Positions 18,256 through 27,376 of a DNA stretch of 64,000 nt are shown here, one piece after another. The notes under the pieces were generated by a model. It did no database searches. It had not been told where the DNA came from and worked only from the letters and a program-made list of their open reading frames with translations. The position numbers and the translations under genes were made by a program. Source of the stretch: Vibrio harveyi NBRC 15634 = ATCC 14126 = KCTC 12724 (GTDB taxonomy: Bacteria; Pseudomonadota; Gammaproteobacteria; Enterobacterales; Vibrionaceae). The number at the start of each line of letters is the position of its first letter. Position 1 is the stretch's first letter. Location: contig NZ_BCUF01000029.1 in NCBI RefSeq assembly GCF_001591145.1, positions 1 to 64,000 on the forward strand. Reading direction: 5' to 3'.

Positions 18256-19569
18256 ATGAAAAAGAATCTTAAAATTACCATCATTGGCGCAGGCTCTAGC
18301 TACACACCAGAGCTGATCGAAGGTCTGATCAAACGCAATCATGAACTGCCAATCGGCGAACTGTGGTTGGTTGATATCGAAGATGGCGCAGAGAAAGTCA
18401 GCATCATTGGCGATTTAACACGTCGCATGTTGGCTAAAAACGACATGTCGCATATTGATGTGCACGTCACCTTGGATCGCAAACCTGCTTTGAAAGACGC
18501 AGACTTTGTATGTTCTCAATTTCGCGCTGGCTGCTTGGAAGGTCGAATCCGTGATGAACGCATCTCGCTGAAGTACGGCATGATCGGTCAGGAGACCAAT
18601 GGGCTAGGCGGTTTTGCCAATGCCTGTCGCACCATTCCTATCGCGCTGGAAATCTGTAAAGAGATGGAAGTGTTGTGTCCAGATGCTTGGTTGCTAAACT
18701 TTACCAACCCATCAGGCATGGTTACAGAAGCGATTCTCAAACACACCAAAGTGAAAGCGGTCGGTTTATGTAACGTGCCAGTGATCATGCAAAAAGGCAT
18801 CGCCCAAATGCTAGGTGCTAGCGAGCAAGAGTTTGTACTGCAAGTTGCGGGTTTGAACCACTTTATCTGGGCACGTCAGATCCTGCACGAAGGTCGTGAC
18901 AAACTGCAAGAAGTGGTCGAAGAGATCCTATCCGGCAACGATCCTTTGGTGCCGCAAAATATTCCTCCATTCGACTGGCCACAAGAGTTGCTGCGTAATA
19001 TGGGGATGATCCCGTGTGCTTACCTGCGCTATTACTACACCAGCGAAGACATCATGAGCCAAGAGATTGAAGAAGCGAACGGCGAAGGCACACGCGGTGA
19101 AGTGGTCAAAGCTATGGAGAAACGACTGTTCGATATCTACCGCAATCCAGAGCTCAACGAAAAACCAAAAGAGCTCGAAAAGCGTGGTGGTCAATACTAC
19201 TCAGAAGCTGCCTGCGAGCTGATGAGCTCTATCTACAACGATAAGCGCACCATCATGCACGTAAACACCCGTAACAACGGTGCCATTGCAGGTTTACCTG
19301 ACGATTGCGCGGTGGAAGTCAGCTGCATGATCACAAAATCGGGACCTGTGGCTTTAAACGTCGCGCCATTCCCAAGCGATACGCTGCGCTTGATTCAATT
19401 GATGAAAGACTTTGAATCACTCACGGTAGAAGCGGCTGTCACAGGCGACCGCAATGCCGCGCATCGAGCATTGATTTTGAACCCGCTCGTGACCACTGGA
19501 ACGATTCTAGAAAAGGCTCTAGAAGAGACGATTGAAGCTAACCTCGACTACATGCCACAGTTCCGATAA
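18256..19569 (+). CDS. GH4 6-phospho-beta-glucosidase
   Basis: A 437-residue family-4 glycoside hydrolase, which uses NAD+ and a divalent metal in a redox-assisted elimination. Seen are the dinucleotide-binding IIGAGSSYTPELIEGL (about 9-24), LLNFTNPSGMVTEA (146-159), metal-ligand C172 in GLCNVP and H202 in LNHF. It would cleave 6-phospho-beta-glucosides (phosphorylated cellobiose or aryl-glucosides) delivered by a PTS. No PTS gene is nearby, so the transporter is encoded elsewhere. A strong terminator follows. Confidence 0.9.
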   Translation: MKKNLKITIIGAGSSYTPELIEGLIKRNHELPIGELWLVDIEDGAEKVSIIGDLTRRMLAKNDMSHIDVHVTLDRKPALKDADFVCSQFRAGCLEGRIRDERISLKYGMIGQETNGLGGFANACRTIPIALEICKEMEVLCPDAWLLNFTNPSGMVTEAILKHTKVKAVGLCNVPVIMQKGIAQMLGASEQEFVLQVAGLNHFIWARQILHEGRDKLQEVVEEILSGNDPLVPQNIPPFDWPQELLRNMGMIPCAYLRYYYTSEDIMSQEIEEANGEGTRGEVVKAMEKRLFDIYRNPELNEKPKELEKRGGQYYSEAACELMSSIYNDKRTIMHVNTRNNGAIAGLPDDCAVEVSCMITKSGPVALNVAPFPSDTLRLIQLMKDFESLTVEAAVTGDRNAAHRALILNPLVTTGTILEKALEETIEANLDYMPQFR

Positions 19570-19582
19570 TCCAAACAAAAAC

Positions 19583-19614
19583 AAAAAAGGGATGGTGAAT
19601 ACCATCCCTTTTTT
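19583..19614. terminator. Bidirectional intrinsic terminator after the GH4 gene
   Basis: An 8-bp GGGATGGT stem with GAAT loop, extended by A6/T6 tracts on both sides. It serves the GH4 gene and the convergent oxidoreductase gene ending at 19660. Confidence 0.9.
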
Positions 19615-19659
19615 GTTCTTCAATTTACCCAGTAACCTCAAGGTGTTTGAATACTGTTA

Positions 19660-20661
19660 CTACATGGTCAGTATAATTTTGCCTTGCAGCGTGACTGCCT
19701 CATCTTCTATCAGCTCGAAGGCACTCTGGAACTGTTCTAACGGAAGGTAGCAATCCACATCAAGTTGTATCTGGTGTTCCACAAAGTGTTCTAGCATCTC
19801 AGCAAAGACTTGTTTGCGAACGGTCTTACCAACCGACTCTTCCCAATAACGCAAAAAGAACGTGCTGAAATCGATATTGTTCTGCTTCATATAAGCGAAG
19901 AAAGCAGACTCATAAGGGGTGAGTGAAAGCGTTCCGTAATTGATGTATGTTCCCGAATGACGCAAAACTTGGATGAGTTCTGTTCCCACTTTGCCGCCAA
20001 TAGCATCAAACGCGACATTCGGTTGCAGCAACTCTCGGGCATCAATTTGAGATTGCAGATCTTGCTTGCTATTTAGCACTGCAATGGCGTCGTATGGATA
20101 ACGCTCTGGCGCGGAGCTTATCGCAATCAAAGTAAATCCAAGTGAGTGCGACAACTGAGCGAAGATCTTACCAATCGCAGAATTGCCTGCGTTGATGATC
20201 ACCACGTCATCTTTACTTAACTTGGCAACGTGAGTGGTGATCACCCAAGCCGTCAGGGCATTGATATACAACTGGCAAGCGTAGCCATTCTCAAGCTCTT
20301 CCGGCACTGCAAAGACATTCTCCTCAGGCGCATCGACATAGCTTTGCCAAGCCCCACTCTGTGCCACCAGCACCTTTTGCCCAATTTGAAATTCGGTTTG
20401 ATGCGGATCGTTTATCTCAACCACTCGCCCAACCGCTTCAAACCCAGGCACTCGCGGCGGTACGTGGGTACGACGATACTGCCCTACTCCCTGAATCGAC
20501 AATCGGTCACTCGGATTAATGTTTGTGGCTTCGATTTGCACGCGCACTTTATCCAAAGCCAGTGGCTCTAGCTCAACATACTCCAACACCAATGATACAC
20601 TTGGCGAACCAAAGCTCAGTTGATTAACGCGAGTGTTTGTCTTGGTCTTAGTTAAGCTCAT
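19660..20661 (-). CDS. MDR-superfamily NAD(P)H oxidoreductase (enoyl reductase/quinone oxidoreductase-like)
   Basis: A 333-residue medium-chain dehydrogenase/reductase. The N-terminal GroES-like domain has ATNINPSDRLSIQG and PGFEAVGRVVE, and the Rossmann domain has IINAGNSAIGKIFAQLS (about 152-168). The cysteine cluster that binds structural zinc in alcohol dehydrogenases is absent. This points to the zinc-free branch (trans-2-enoyl-CoA reductase or quinone oxidoreductase). The substrate is unknown and the gene is probably monocistronic. Confidence 0.75.
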   Translation of the reverse strand: MSLTKTKTNTRVNQLSFGSPSVSLVLEYVELEPLALDKVRVQIEATNINPSDRLSIQGVGQYRRTHVPPRVPGFEAVGRVVEINDPHQTEFQIGQKVLVAQSGAWQSYVDAPEENVFAVPEELENGYACQLYINALTAWVITTHVAKLSKDDVVIINAGNSAIGKIFAQLSHSLGFTLIAISSAPERYPYDAIAVLNSKQDLQSQIDARELLQPNVAFDAIGGKVGTELIQVLRHSGTYINYGTLSLTPYESAFFAYMKQNNIDFSTFFLRYWEESVGKTVRKQVFAEMLEHFVEHQIQLDVDCYLPLEQFQSAFELIEDEAVTLQGKIILTM

Positions 20662-20756
20662 CTTGATACCATTGAATTGCTCGAGGGAATATGGCGCGCC
20701 ATAGCGAAACGGGTATATAACGTTTTCTCGGCGCGCACGTCAAATTGGATAAGAGC

Positions 20757-21356
20757 TTAAACGGGCTGACTCAGCATAAACACCACCACTAACGCTAGGC
20801 TGCTGCCCATGCATCGGTTTACCCACACCACCTTTTGTGGTGACTGAATAAAGCGGTTCAATACTGTGCCAAAGTACGCCCACGCAAACATCCCCAGCAC
20901 ACCAGTTCCCACCATTACGCTGATAATGATCACCACCTGTGTCAGGTAATCATTGTTTGGTGAGATGAATTGAGAGAACACTGTCAGTGACGCAACCCAA
21001 CTTTTCGGATTAAGAATTTGCACCCAAACGCCAGATAAAAAGCCGGACTTTTTCGCATTCGAATCATTGTCGAGTTCCATTGTGGCAATCGACCATGCGA
21101 GATACAGCAGGTACGCCGCACCAATCCACTTTAACGCCGTGTACAAATCAGGGTAAAGGGTAAACAAACTGACAAGCCCCACACTTGCACCAACCAACAT
21201 GATGATCACCCCGACTGCATTGCCCAATACGAACGGTACGGTCGCAGAAAACCCATATCGGCTTGAAATACCTAACAGCGCGACGTTACCAGCTCCCGGC
21301 GTTAAAGAAATAGAAACGGCAAACAACAAAAATGCCGCCAACAATTGAGCACTCAT
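20757..21356 (-). CDS. LysE/RhtB-family amino-acid exporter
   Basis: A 199-residue inner-membrane protein with about six hydrophobic helices. It carries the family signature LTPGAGNVALLGISSRYGF (about 18-36) and NPKSWVASLTVFSQF near 115. Members export amino acids or analogues. It diverges from an Lrp/AsnC-type regulator gene at 21477 (120 bp gap), a very common pairing in which the regulator senses the exported amino acid. The substrate cannot be read from the sequence. Confidence 0.88.
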   Translation of the reverse strand: MSAQLLAAFLLFAVSISLTPGAGNVALLGISSRYGFSATVPFVLGNAVGVIIMLVGASVGLVSLFTLYPDLYTALKWIGAAYLLYLAWSIATMELDNDSNAKKSGFLSGVWVQILNPKSWVASLTVFSQFISPNNDYLTQVVIIISVMVGTGVLGMFAWAYFGTVLNRFIQSPQKVVWVNRCMGSSLALVVVFMLSQPV

Positions 21357-21476
21357 GCACTCTCTCCCAAAAAGTAATCAACGAATATGGGAACAGTCTA
21401 ACGATTTGGGTAAAAAGAAAATTGCTATCTGAGCTACGATAAAAGCAAATTTGAGCAGACTATTTCCAGAGTAACC

Positions 21477-21959
21477 ATGAAAAAGAAAGAATCCACCAAC
21501 TTTGAATTGGATAGTACCGATTTCGCCATTCTTGACCATATTCAGAAAGATGGTCGCATGAGTAACTCTAAGCTTGCCGAGACCGTTAACCTGAGTGAAA
21601 CGCCCTGCTGGCGACGCTGGAAAAAGATGGAAGAGGAAGGCTACATTGAGGGTTATGCAGCAAAGCTGAACCGCAAAAAGCTCGGTTTCCAAGTTTCTGG
21701 TTTTACGCTGGTGACACTAGGCAGTCATGAGGTAGAAAACACCACGCCTTTTGAAGACTTTGTCGCAGAAACCGATTGGATCTTAATGTGTCACTGCATT
21801 GCAGGCAGCGCGGATTATATGGTGCAAGTGGTGGCTCGAGACTTAGACGAATACTTTGACCGCATCAGTGCTATTCGCCGCGTGAAAGGCATCAGCGCCA
21901 TTCAATCTAACGTCTCCGTAAAGGAAATTAAGAGTACTTTCCAGTTACCGTTAGAGTAG
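21477..21959 (+). CDS. Lrp/AsnC-family transcriptional regulator
   Basis: A 160-residue protein. The N-terminal winged HTH (DSTDFAILDHIQKDGRMSNS, about 12-31, with SETPCWRRWKKMEEEGYI as recognition helix) precedes a RAM ligand-binding domain (about 75-150, CHCIAGSADYMVQVVARDLD). It is divergent from the LysE-type exporter gene and probably controls it in response to an amino acid. Confidence 0.88.
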   Translation: MKKKESTNFELDSTDFAILDHIQKDGRMSNSKLAETVNLSETPCWRRWKKMEEEGYIEGYAAKLNRKKLGFQVSGFTLVTLGSHEVENTTPFEDFVAETDWILMCHCIAGSADYMVQVVARDLDEYFDRISAIRRVKGISAIQSNVSVKEIKSTFQLPLE

Positions 21960-22000
21960 TGTGATGGACGAGACTGATTTTGTGGGCAAGATTGGACTCA

Positions 22001-22816
22001 CTATCCCCGTCGACCATTCACACGGAACTGTTGTGGGGTGACATCAAAATAGGCTTTAAACGCTTTGATGTAAGAAGAGTCATTTTGATACCCCACTTGA
22101 TCGGCAATGCTTTGGATCGAGAGCTCTTCATCTAGCAAAGAGAGCGAATAAATCAGCCGAATTTGTTGCCGCCAAAGTTGAAATGAGGTGTTGAACTCTT
22201 TGGAGAACAGGCGCGACAATGTTCGCTCAGATGCGCCTACTGTCTCTCCCCACTGTTTGAGTGACCAATCTAATGCTGGCGTGTCGGTCAGCGCTTCAAA
22301 TATCAGCTTTAAGCGCCTGTCTTCTGGCAGCAGTAACTGAAAGGTCTGCACGTTATCTTTCATGATTTGATCGTGGAGTACGCCAAGCAATCGTGATACT
22401 TCCTCATCACTCACGAGCCCTTCGCATTGGCGGCGTATTTCCTGTAACAGCTCGTTTAAGAACGGCGTGAGAGTGATGGTTCTAACTTGATGCTCGTACT
22501 CAGTACCAAACTTAGGGTTTAGATAGATACCGACAAATGTCGTATGGCTTAGCGCGATGGATTCATGTTGAATACCCGCAGGTACAAACAGCGCAGAGGT
22601 ATGAGGCACAAGGTGTTGGTAGTGCTCGGTTTTGGTTTGCAATAGCCCTTTGATCGGGAAAATGACTTGATGCCACGTGTGTTGGTGCAACGCATCAATG
22701 TAACCTTTCGGCATGTCGATGGTCTTAACCAAAGCTGGAGAGTGAGGATTGGCAGCCATCATCTCATTGGAGGTCATGACACCGGAGTGAGAATCGATTT
22801 GGCGGGTTGGCATCAT
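22001..22816 (-). CDS. AraC-family regulator with N-terminal cupin domain
   Basis: A 271-residue regulator. A cupin-like sensor domain (about 35-125, with HQHTWHQVIFPIKG) precedes a C-terminal AraC DNA-binding domain (about 170-268, with WGETVGASERTLSRLF and VGYQNDSSYIKAFKAYFDVT). The cupin histidines may bind metal or a small ligand. The next gene on the other strand is a small hypothetical gene at 22901; no target is evident. Confidence 0.87.
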   Translation of the reverse strand: MMPTRQIDSHSGVMTSNEMMAANPHSPALVKTIDMPKGYIDALHQHTWHQVIFPIKGLLQTKTEHYQHLVPHTSALFVPAGIQHESIALSHTTFVGIYLNPKFGTEYEHQVRTITLTPFLNELLQEIRRQCEGLVSDEEVSRLLGVLHDQIMKDNVQTFQLLLPEDRRLKLIFEALTDTPALDWSLKQWGETVGASERTLSRLFSKEFNTSFQLWRQQIRLIYSLSLLDEELSIQSIADQVGYQNDSSYIKAFKAYFDVTPQQFRVNGRRG

Positions 22817-22900
22817 TAACTGTCCTTACATCCCTACTCTGACACAAGTTCACTAGGCTATCATGCTCGGCAAAGTGAATGAAGCCGTGAGGTGCGACGT

Positions 22901-23143
22901 ATGCGATATCAAGTTGAAATATCCAAAGAAAACCAACTCTTATTCAAAGTCAATATTGATAACATCAACCAAGACAAGTGCGAAGCATCGCTTGAAAACG
23001 TGTTAACCAAGTTTCCTAAAGCGGAAGGTTATCAACGTCATGTGTTGGTTTCAGATAGCGAAACGCGTTACTTAAAAAGCACAGAAAAGCGCATTGAAGT
23101 ACTGGCAGCGATTCCGGTATTCAAATCATTGGGTGAGCGATAA
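22901..23143 (+). CDS. Small conserved-type hypothetical protein
   Basis: An 80-residue protein starting MRYQVEISKENQLL. The ATG at 22901 is preferred over an in-frame GTG at 22892 because GAGGTG lies 7-8 nt upstream of it. The predicted fold is mixed beta-alpha-beta with charged surfaces, no membrane segment and no cysteine-rich motif. I do not recognise the family. It precedes the MOSC gene by 54 bp and could share its transcript. Confidence 0.6.
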   Translation: MRYQVEISKENQLLFKVNIDNINQDKCEASLENVLTKFPKAEGYQRHVLVSDSETRYLKSTEKRIEVLAAIPVFKSLGER

Positions 23144-23197
23144 CGTGATTTTGTCTCACACCGTTTGGCAAATCAGTTTTAGCGATAAGGAAAGAAT

Positions 23198-23890
23198 ATG
23201 AAGAAGTTAGGCGTAGTTAACAGCGTATTAGCAGGTAAAACCGTTGCCTTTGCACATGGTGCGAAAAGTGCGATTAACAAGCAGGTTCTACCTCAGCGTC
23301 AGCACGCAACAGAACTGGGTTTTACCAACGACGAACAAGGCGATCCGCGCTTTCATGGTGGGATTCAAAAAGCCCTTCATATTTACCCAAGCGAGCACTA
23401 TCCGATTTGGCAACAAGAGTTGGGCGACAAAGCGATTTTCCAATCAGCTGGCGCGTTCGGTGAGAACTTAAGCTCAAGCGGCGTAACAGAAGCGTCCATT
23501 TGCCTGAAAGATAAAATCCGCATCGGCTCAACCTTGCTGGAAGTATCCCAAGGGCGCATGCCTTGCTGGAAACTCAACGTCCGCTTCGAGCAAAACGACA
23601 TGGCGAGAAGACTGCAAGATACGCTTCGAACAGGCTGGTACTTCCGAGTGCTACAAGAGGGCGATATCGGTGCAGGTGACGAGATTATTCTGTGCGAAAG
23701 ACCTCACCCAGACTGGTCATTGGCTCGCATCATGGGCGCAGTATTTACTGGTTGCCTAGATAAAACAGAGCTAAGCCAACTAGCGGAACTTCCATTGGTT
23801 GAATCTTGGGGCAAGCTTGTTGAACGCCGCCTAGAAACCGGTGAAGTCGAAGATTGGGAGATGCGTTTGGTTGGTCCGACTGCGGGTTAA
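23198..23890 (+). CDS. MOSC-domain protein (YiiM-like)
   Basis: A 230-residue protein with the MOSC fold found at the C-terminus of molybdenum-cofactor sulfurases. The typical QGDPRFHGGIQKALHIYP (about 48-65) and the conserved cysteine in GRMPCWKLN (about 112-120) are present. The C-terminal ~45 residues match the three-helix extension of YiiM proteins. Related E. coli enzymes (YiiM, YcbX) detoxify N-hydroxylated bases using Moco. A strong terminator follows. Confidence 0.85.
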   Translation: MKKLGVVNSVLAGKTVAFAHGAKSAINKQVLPQRQHATELGFTNDEQGDPRFHGGIQKALHIYPSEHYPIWQQELGDKAIFQSAGAFGENLSSSGVTEASICLKDKIRIGSTLLEVSQGRMPCWKLNVRFEQNDMARRLQDTLRTGWYFRVLQEGDIGAGDEIILCERPHPDWSLARIMGAVFTGCLDKTELSQLAELPLVESWGKLVERRLETGEVEDWEMRLVGPTAG

Positions 23891-23939
23891 TTCCCGTTTT
23901 GACTCCCCGATAGATCGGAGCGTATCCCTTCCGATATCC

Positions 23940-23974
23940 GCCCCACAACCAATTCAGTGGGGCTTTTGCTTTTT
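23940..23974 (+). terminator. Intrinsic terminator after the MOSC gene
   Basis: A GCCCCAC/GTGGGGC stem with a 10-nt loop, followed by TTTTGCTTTTT. Confidence 0.88.
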
Positions 23975-24087
23975 AGCCGTTCAAAACAGCAAATCTGTAT
24001 TTAAGCTGGAGCTTAGCAATTAACAAAGGTTAATGAATCACGCACAAATACTCTTTATGTTGTACCCAAAATAATACAAGGGGAAGC

Positions 24088-24597
24088 ATGATGCTCGAAT
24101 GGAGAATTAAGAAATTCGCAGACCTGTCTGTTCAAGAGCTTTACGATTTTTTGCAGCAAAGAGTCAATATTTTCATCGTAGACATGAACACGCCATACAG
24201 TGATTTGGATGGTAAAGATAACCATCCCGACACCTACCACGTGATGGGGTATGATAACGAACGTCTGGTGGCTTATAGTCGTATTATGCCTCCGAAACTC
24301 GGATATCCCGTTGACGTTTTACCCTTGCTGAACTCTGATGCCAATGACGTGTGTATTGGTCGCGTTATCGTCGCAGAGGACTACAGAGGGAAAAACATCG
24401 GTAACCAATTGATGCAAGTGAGTTTCGATGCCACAAGAAAGATCTACCCGACCGACAGCATTTTTATATCCGCACAAGCACACTTGAAAGACTACTACGG
24501 CAAGTTCGGCTTCGATGTTGTCACCGATAGCTACTTGGAAGATGGGTGCTCTATGTTGGGTCTTAGATACATTCCGAAAGTTGTCTGCTCAGCCTAA
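24088..24597 (+). CDS. ElaA-type GNAT N-acetyltransferase
   Basis: A 169-residue GNAT protein of the ElaA subfamily. The N-terminal family stretch reads ELYDFLQQRVNIFIVDMNTP (about 17-36), followed by DxDGKDN. The acetyl-CoA-binding motif A is IGRVIVAEDYRGKNIGNQLM (about 90-109), with ISAQAHLKDYYGKFGF near the C-terminus. Its acceptor substrate is unknown. A second ATG at codon 2 is equally possible as the start. Confidence 0.85.
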   Translation: MMLEWRIKKFADLSVQELYDFLQQRVNIFIVDMNTPYSDLDGKDNHPDTYHVMGYDNERLVAYSRIMPPKLGYPVDVLPLLNSDANDVCIGRVIVAEDYRGKNIGNQLMQVSFDATRKIYPTDSIFISAQAHLKDYYGKFGFDVVTDSYLEDGCSMLGLRYIPKVVCSA

Positions 24598-24716
24598 AAA
24601 ACCATTCATCACCCTATACGTTCACTTAGAACGCTATTAGGCGTTTTATCTCAAAGCCAAAACCGTCATCACTTTGCTCTGTATCGTGTATTGAAACAAA
24701 GCAAAGGAGAAAGGCA

Positions 24717-24926
24717 ATGAGCGGACAGTTAGTAAGATTGGTTTTAAGATGGATGCATATATTGTGTGCGCTGTTGGTGAGTGCAGCGCTTTATTCACCG
24801 CTGAAAGCAAATGAAATGTTCATGACTTTAACGTTATTTGTACTTGTTCCCGTCGTTGCTATCACAGGCGTTATGATGTGGAAGCAAGGGAAAGTCATGA
24901 AGTACCTTCACCGCAAACCCAGTTAA
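24717..24926 (+). CDS. Small two-helix membrane protein, unknown
   Basis: A 69-residue protein with an AAGGAGA ribosome binding site 7 nt upstream. It has two hydrophobic helices (about 8-26 and 35-54) and a basic C-terminal tail (KQGKVMKYLHRKPS). The layout recalls small accessory membrane proteins, but no family is recognised. A stem-loop (24968-24994) follows as possible terminator. Confidence 0.6.
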   Translation: MSGQLVRLVLRWMHILCALLVSAALYSPLKANEMFMTLTLFVLVPVVAITGVMMWKQGKVMKYLHRKPS

Positions 24927-24967
24927 ACCATCTCAACGGCAATAGAGATCATCTATACCAATGTCTC

Positions 24968-24994
24968 AACCATGCCTTCACAGCGGGCATGGTT
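24968..24994 (+). terminator. Probable terminator hairpin
   Basis: A 9-bp AACCATGCC/GGCATGGTT stem with a loop of about 9 nt. The first long U-run comes about 16 nt later, so termination efficiency is uncertain. Confidence 0.45.
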
Positions 24995-25127
24995 CTACTT
25001 CTTAGCGTTTTTTTAGGCGAAACCATACATTTCTTAAAGTCATCATTACACTTCCATACGCTCTGCTGATAGAGAGTTACAATTTTATTTTGTACAGTGT
25101 TCAAAACCAAACAACTGGGACAGAACA

Positions 25128-25904
25128 ATGAACAAGACAATTATTGCATTATTAACGTTGACGGCTGCAGGCACGGCAACAGCGGGTGATACTTATATTC
25201 GTAACGGTAACATCTACAACAACGAAGGTGGCTGGATGGTCGAAGCTGGCGTAGTACAAGCGAGCGATCTTTTCAAAGACCAAAAACACAACACTGCGCC
25301 AGTTCTAAACGGTGGCTACCATGGTGAAGACTTCAACGCTGATTTAGGCGGTATTAACTACCGTTTCCTAGGTGACAACGATGAACTACTTAACATGAGT
25401 GCTTACGTAGTAGGTAGCGGTGTACCTCGTGATAGCGATGTAGCGAAAAGCCTAAAAGGTACGAAACGACGTGATATTGCGATCGATCTAGGTTTGAACG
25501 CAGATTTCAGACTTGATCCAAACAACGTGATCTCAACTTACCTACAACATGATGTATCAGGTGCTTACAAAGGCTTCCAAGGTGGTGCTACTTACTTCCA
25601 TATCATGAATATCGGTAATGTTGATTTCGTACCATTTGCGAGCGTGTCTTACCAAAGCAAAGATTACGTTGATTACTACTTCGGTGTAACAGACAAAGAA
25701 GCACGTGCAAACCGCAAAGCATACAAAGGCGATGCAACCGTAAACTACGGTTTAGGTTACAAACTGGTAGTGCCAATCACTGAGCACTGGCAAATCAGCC
25801 AAGTATCACAATACACTCGTCTAGGTAGTGGCATCAGCGATTCTTCTATCGTAGACAGTGCAAACCAATGGGCAGTAGGCGCGACAGTTTCTTACAACTT
25901 CTAA
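25128..25904 (+). CDS. MipA/OmpV-family outer-membrane protein
   Basis: A 258-residue beta-barrel protein. The signal peptide (MNKTIIALLTLTAAGTATA, cleavage after ATA near residue 19) precedes a typical OmpV-like barrel with GGWMVEAGVVQASDLFKDQ near the start and a C-terminal SYNF motif for BAM recognition. OmpV/MipA proteins are small outer-membrane channels or scaffolds. A monocistronic gene ending in a strong terminator. Confidence 0.85.
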   Translation: MNKTIIALLTLTAAGTATAGDTYIRNGNIYNNEGGWMVEAGVVQASDLFKDQKHNTAPVLNGGYHGEDFNADLGGINYRFLGDNDELLNMSAYVVGSGVPRDSDVAKSLKGTKRRDIAIDLGLNADFRLDPNNVISTYLQHDVSGAYKGFQGGATYFHIMNIGNVDFVPFASVSYQSKDYVDYYFGVTDKEARANRKAYKGDATVNYGLGYKLVVPITEHWQISQVSQYTRLGSGISDSSIVDSANQWAVGATVSYNF

Positions 25905-25940
25905 GCACTCCCCCTATTTAGACACACACTCCATTTAATT

Positions 25941-25968
25941 AAAAAGCCATCATTACGATGGCTTTTTT
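25941..25968. terminator. Bidirectional intrinsic terminator
   Basis: A perfect stem AAAAAGCCATC/GATGGCTTTTT with ATTAC loop and T8 on the plus strand. It ends the OmpV gene and serves the convergent helicase gene. Confidence 0.88.
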
Positions 25969-25982
25969 TTATTTGGTTTTGC

Positions 25983-27221
25983 TCATTTAGCTTTAGGCGC
26001 TTGGCGTTTCGGCTTACCTTGAAACTGCTTAATGCTCTTTTTGGCATTGGTTCGGCGATTGGCTTTTTTATCACGTGGAGCACGCTTGCTTTCGCCTGTT
26101 GATGGCTTATCCGTTACAGGGAAACCTTCAAGGTCTTGCGTTGGCAATTCACGTTGCGTCAAGTTACGGATCGCTGTAAGCGCTTCGGTTTCTCCATGGC
26201 AGACCAGCGACATTGCGACACCTTGCTCGCCAGCACGCGCTGTGCGCCCAACTCGGTGAACGTATGTTTCCGCATGCATTGGCAATTCAAAGTTAATTAC
26301 TACTGGTAGTTGCTCGATGTGAATACCGCGAGCTAATAGATCGGTAGCGATCAACACCTGTGTTTGCCCGGACTTAAACTGCGCCAACGCTTCTTCTCGC
26401 TCTGCTTGGCTCTTATTACCGTGCAGCGCATTGGTTGTAATTCCAGCTTTGTTCAATTTCTTCGCCAAACCATCAGCGTTCTCTTTAGCACCAATAAATA
26501 CCAATACCTGCGCCCATGCATTTTGCTTGATCAGTTCAACCAACGCTTTGGTTTTGCTGCCTTTGTTGACGAGATACAACGTTTCGGCAATATCTTGATT
26601 GGTGCTGTTTTCTTGATGCGCTGCTACCTGTTTTGGTGCGTGCATGAGCTGCTTGGTTTTGCCCTTCAACTCATCAGAAAACGTTGCTGAGAACATCGCG
26701 GTTTGACGCTGGTTTGAAATCTGCCCTGCAATATTTTGCACGTCTGGCCAAAAGCCCATATCCAGCAAACGATCCGCTTCATCCAACACTAGATAATGGA
26801 TATTACCCAGGACCAAACCGTTGTTCGCCAGATCAACTAAACGACCGGTTGTCGCCACAAGAATGTGGGGATTTGACGCAAGTGCTTGTAGTTGCTGCTC
26901 TTTGTCAACGCCACCACACAAACACACTGCGTTGAGACCAATAGATTGACCAACTTGGTTAATCGCCTCGCTCACTTGTGTCGCCAGTTCACGTGTAGGT
27001 ACTAGAATCAGCGCTTTTTGCTCTGGATTTACACTTAGCTTTTCCAACAAAGGCAAACCATACGCAAGGGTTTTACCACTACCTGTATTTGCCAATGCCA
27101 ACACATCTTTACCACTGAGTAGCTCAGGAATAGCCAAAGCCTGAATATCAGTTGGCTTCTTAAAGTCTTTTGGCAGTGCGTGAATCAGCTCAGAACTCAA
27201 AGAGAGAGTAGAAAATGGCAT
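25983..27221 (-). CDS. DEAD-box ATP-dependent RNA helicase (RhlE-like)
   Basis: A 412-residue helicase. The ATG at 27221 (MPFSTLSL) is chosen because the longer frame adds a non-conserved N-terminus and AAGG lies just upstream. All motifs are present: Q-motif region KKPTDIQ (21-27), Walker A ANTGSGKT (44-51), PTRELA (75-80), DEAD (147-150), SAT (178-180) and HRVGRTARAG (322-331). The tail after about 365 is very basic, fitting an RNA-binding extension. It probably remodels rRNA or mRNA structures; the exact paralogue cannot be assigned. Confidence 0.92.
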   Translation of the reverse strand: MPFSTLSLSSELIHALPKDFKKPTDIQALAIPELLSGKDVLALANTGSGKTLAYGLPLLEKLSVNPEQKALILVPTRELATQVSEAINQVGQSIGLNAVCLCGGVDKEQQLQALASNPHILVATTGRLVDLANNGLVLGNIHYLVLDEADRLLDMGFWPDVQNIAGQISNQRQTAMFSATFSDELKGKTKQLMHAPKQVAAHQENSTNQDIAETLYLVNKGSKTKALVELIKQNAWAQVLVFIGAKENADGLAKKLNKAGITTNALHGNKSQAEREEALAQFKSGQTQVLIATDLLARGIHIEQLPVVINFELPMHAETYVHRVGRTARAGEQGVAMSLVCHGETEALTAIRNLTQRELPTQDLEGFPVTDKPSTGESKRAPRDKKANRRTNAKKSIKQFQGKPKRQAPKAK

Positions 27222-27376
27222 TAGCTTAACCTTGTGCTTTTGATTGAAGAGGCAGTAAAAGATGCGGTAAATCGCAGGCGCGGACTTTACCACAATCTAG
27301 GAGACGAACAATCCAATTTTAGAAGAGGAAGTCTGCGAACGTTGTTGGTTTTTAATGCCTCAAACCAAAACAGTGA

